Shown piece after piece: positions 62,629-64,000 of a stretch of DNA of 64,000 nt. Made by a program: the position numbers and the translations under genes. The notes beneath the pieces were generated by a model. The model was not told the origin of the DNA. It did not search any database and saw only the letters and a list, made by a program, of their open reading frames with translations. This stretch comes from Mactromeris polynyma (lineage: Eukaryota; Mollusca; Bivalvia; Venerida; Mactridae): assembly GCA_032209605.1 (NCBI GenBank), contig JASFXZ010000054.1, positions 1,054,001 to 1,118,000 on the forward strand, written 5' to 3'. How positions within the stretch are numbered: position 1 is the stretch's first letter; each line of letters starts with the position of its first letter.

Positions 62629-64000
62629 ATTATTATTATTATGTTGTTTTATGGCGCATCGACAGCTTTGGTCATTTAGCGCGCAAGAAATGTTAAAAAT
62701 ATGTGAAACTAAAAAAGGTTATATGATATTCTTGTAAATATGTTAAACTTGTGCAAATATAGTGTGTAAAAAAAGTATCATTATGTAAGAATATATTTTA
62801 TGTACTAGAGTGAGCGAGGCAATCCTCATTCACTGATACATGTAATATATATGTGTGTATAGATTAAAATTATTATAACTTGTTGTAAAAACCAATCTCT
62901 TTGATATAGCTTATAATTTTTCCAACTTGTACAGTCTCAAAAAGACTTCTAACGTCAGTAGTATTAAAAAATTGGGAACGGACTGGCTGAAGGTCAACAC
63001 AGTCGACGAGAAAATGCTGTACTGTGAAAGGCGTATCACATGGAATGCATTCCAGTCTAGCATCCTGGCCAAACAGCCAGGAATGCGTAAGACGTGTGTG
63101 CCCAATCCTGCATCGGGCAATTATAACTTCTTCTTTACGGATGGATCTATAGGCAGGTTGCCATTCTCCAAGTGCTGGTTTCACTGAGTGTAATTTGTTG
63201 TTGATGTCTGTATCCCACTGGGATTTCCATGAAGATAGGGTGTATGATGAGACGGCAGATTTGAAATCAGAAAATGGAACTTTGATATCTGAAATGTTTA
63301 AGGTCAGGGCAGACTTGGCATTTCTGTCAGCCATTTCATTCCCCTTGATGCCTACATGACCAGGGACCCAACAAAACACAAATTCCCTCGTCGCACTGAG
63401 TGTTGAAACCCGCTCAAGGATTTTGCATATCGCAGGATTCTCCAGATCCCAACTGGAGAGAGCCTGCAAGGCCGATAAAGAGTCCGAAAATATAATAAAC
63501 TGATTTTTCCTAGATTTCTCTGCGATATCAAGAGCGAGATCAACAGCCTTAACCTCAGCCGAGAAGACTGAGGATTTGTCAGGCAGGCGACATTTCAAAA
63601 TGCTTTTATCTGACACTGCCGCTGCCCCAACAGCGTCACCATCTTTTGATCCGTCCGTGTATATTCTTTTGTGGTTGGCATATTCTTCTCTGAGTTCATT
63701 ATACTTTGTATTGAACACGACCCCGTCCGTGTCAGATTTCTTGTTATTTGTAAGGTCAAAACGGTATATTGCAGATCTGAGGGTTCAGGGTGGGGTATCT
63801 ATTATTTTGAACTGATCTATTGAATCCATATTTACTTGGGTGTCTTGAATAGGTTGGGACATGCGTATGCCAAGAGGAGGGATCTCATTTGGTTTACGTT
63901 CAAAGAGAGGTTTGAATTTAGGGTTAAAAACAACTTCATGTGTAGGGTTAAGAGGATTTGCTTTCAGTTTCAGAATATACTGCAGGGAAAGTTTTTCCCT
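62629..64000 (-). mobile_element. LINE with RNase H domain, 3' part, inserted at the satellite edge
   Basis: On the minus strand the element ends ...AAACAACATAATAATAATAA at the point where the last satellite unit (TACCGGGGCCA) is cut. The 3' tail is therefore an AAT repeat directly abutting satellite DNA. The 240-bp 3' UTR carries no further repeats. Upstream is a long coding frame that leaves the window at 64000. The tail type and RNase H place it among I/Ingi/Jockey-like LINEs with a C-terminal RNase H, a different family from the two other LINEs here. Confidence 0.85.
62873..64000 (-). pseudogene. LINE polyprotein C-terminal part: RT end and RNase H, one in-frame stop; partial
   Basis: The frame enters the window with REKLSLQYILKLKANPLNP, a segment typical of the region between RT and RNase H. 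It is broken by a single TGA at 63785-63787 (DTPP, stop, TLRSAIYRFD). It then continues to the RNase H domain: RIYTDGSKDGDAV (first Asp), VFSAEVKAVDLAL (Glu), IIFSDSLSALQAL (Asp) and WVPGHVGIKGNEMADRNAK (last Asp). All four catalytic acids are present. The C-terminus has HTRLTHSWLFGQ and CxxC-x-HxxxDC-like spacing (ECIPCDTPFTVQHFLVDC), a zinc-knuckle-like ending common in such LINEs. In active copies RNase H removes the RNA template during target-primed reverse transcription. Confidence 0.85.

Overview
The window looks like intron- and repeat-rich nuclear DNA of an invertebrate, most likely a marine mollusc and probably a bivalve. The evidence is the exon/intron structure, several eukaryotic transposon classes (Tc1-like DNA transposons, non-LTR retrotransposons, MITEs), many minisatellites, a 200-N scaffold gap, and one divergent nicotinic-acetylcholine-receptor-like gene of the kind that is expanded in bivalves. 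The organism call is inference; no rRNA or other diagnostic host marker is present.

Layout. 1-6.6 kb: a 35-bp-class minisatellite with an 857-bp higher-order duplication, one MITE, then mostly anonymous DNA. 6.6-8.8 kb: a 2.1-kb element with 27-bp perfect terminal inverted repeats. 11.2-13.7 kb: a minus-strand LINE with an internal deletion that removed the reverse transcriptase core. 15.4-17.2 kb: three adjoining tandem arrays. 17.7-18.4 kb: a 5'-truncated LINE. 18.6-20.3 kb: a SINE-like segment and a paralogous locus pair with and without a MITE. 21.7-23.2 and 25.8-27.2 kb: two Tc1-like elements, the first badly decayed, the second broken only by one stop codon. 24.5-30.4 kb: four more tandem arrays.

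The only host gene I can support runs on the minus strand from about 47.1 kb to 32.7 kb. It is the 3' part of a Cys-loop ligand-gated ion channel of nicotinic type. Six exons join with matching splice phases: Cys-loop, late extracellular domain, TM1, TM2, TM3, and TM4 with the stop. Its 5' exons are not in the window or lie beyond the large array. The introns are full of satellite DNA: a 33-bp array (TM3-TM4 intron), a 46-bp array and a 44/48/53-bp array (TM2-TM3 intron), and a 94-bp array built from the 3' end of the TM1 exon together with its splice donor.

The most striking structure is a large inverted duplication. The 44/48/53-bp array plus about 700 bp of unique flank lies at 37.1-40.5 kb and again, in opposite orientation and much expanded, at 47.2-62.6 kb. 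The two arms bracket four exons of the receptor gene, so a primary transcript crossing both could fold into a long double-stranded stem with those exons in the loop. A LINE carrying an RNase H domain interrupts or ends the right-hand array at 62.63 kb and runs off the window.
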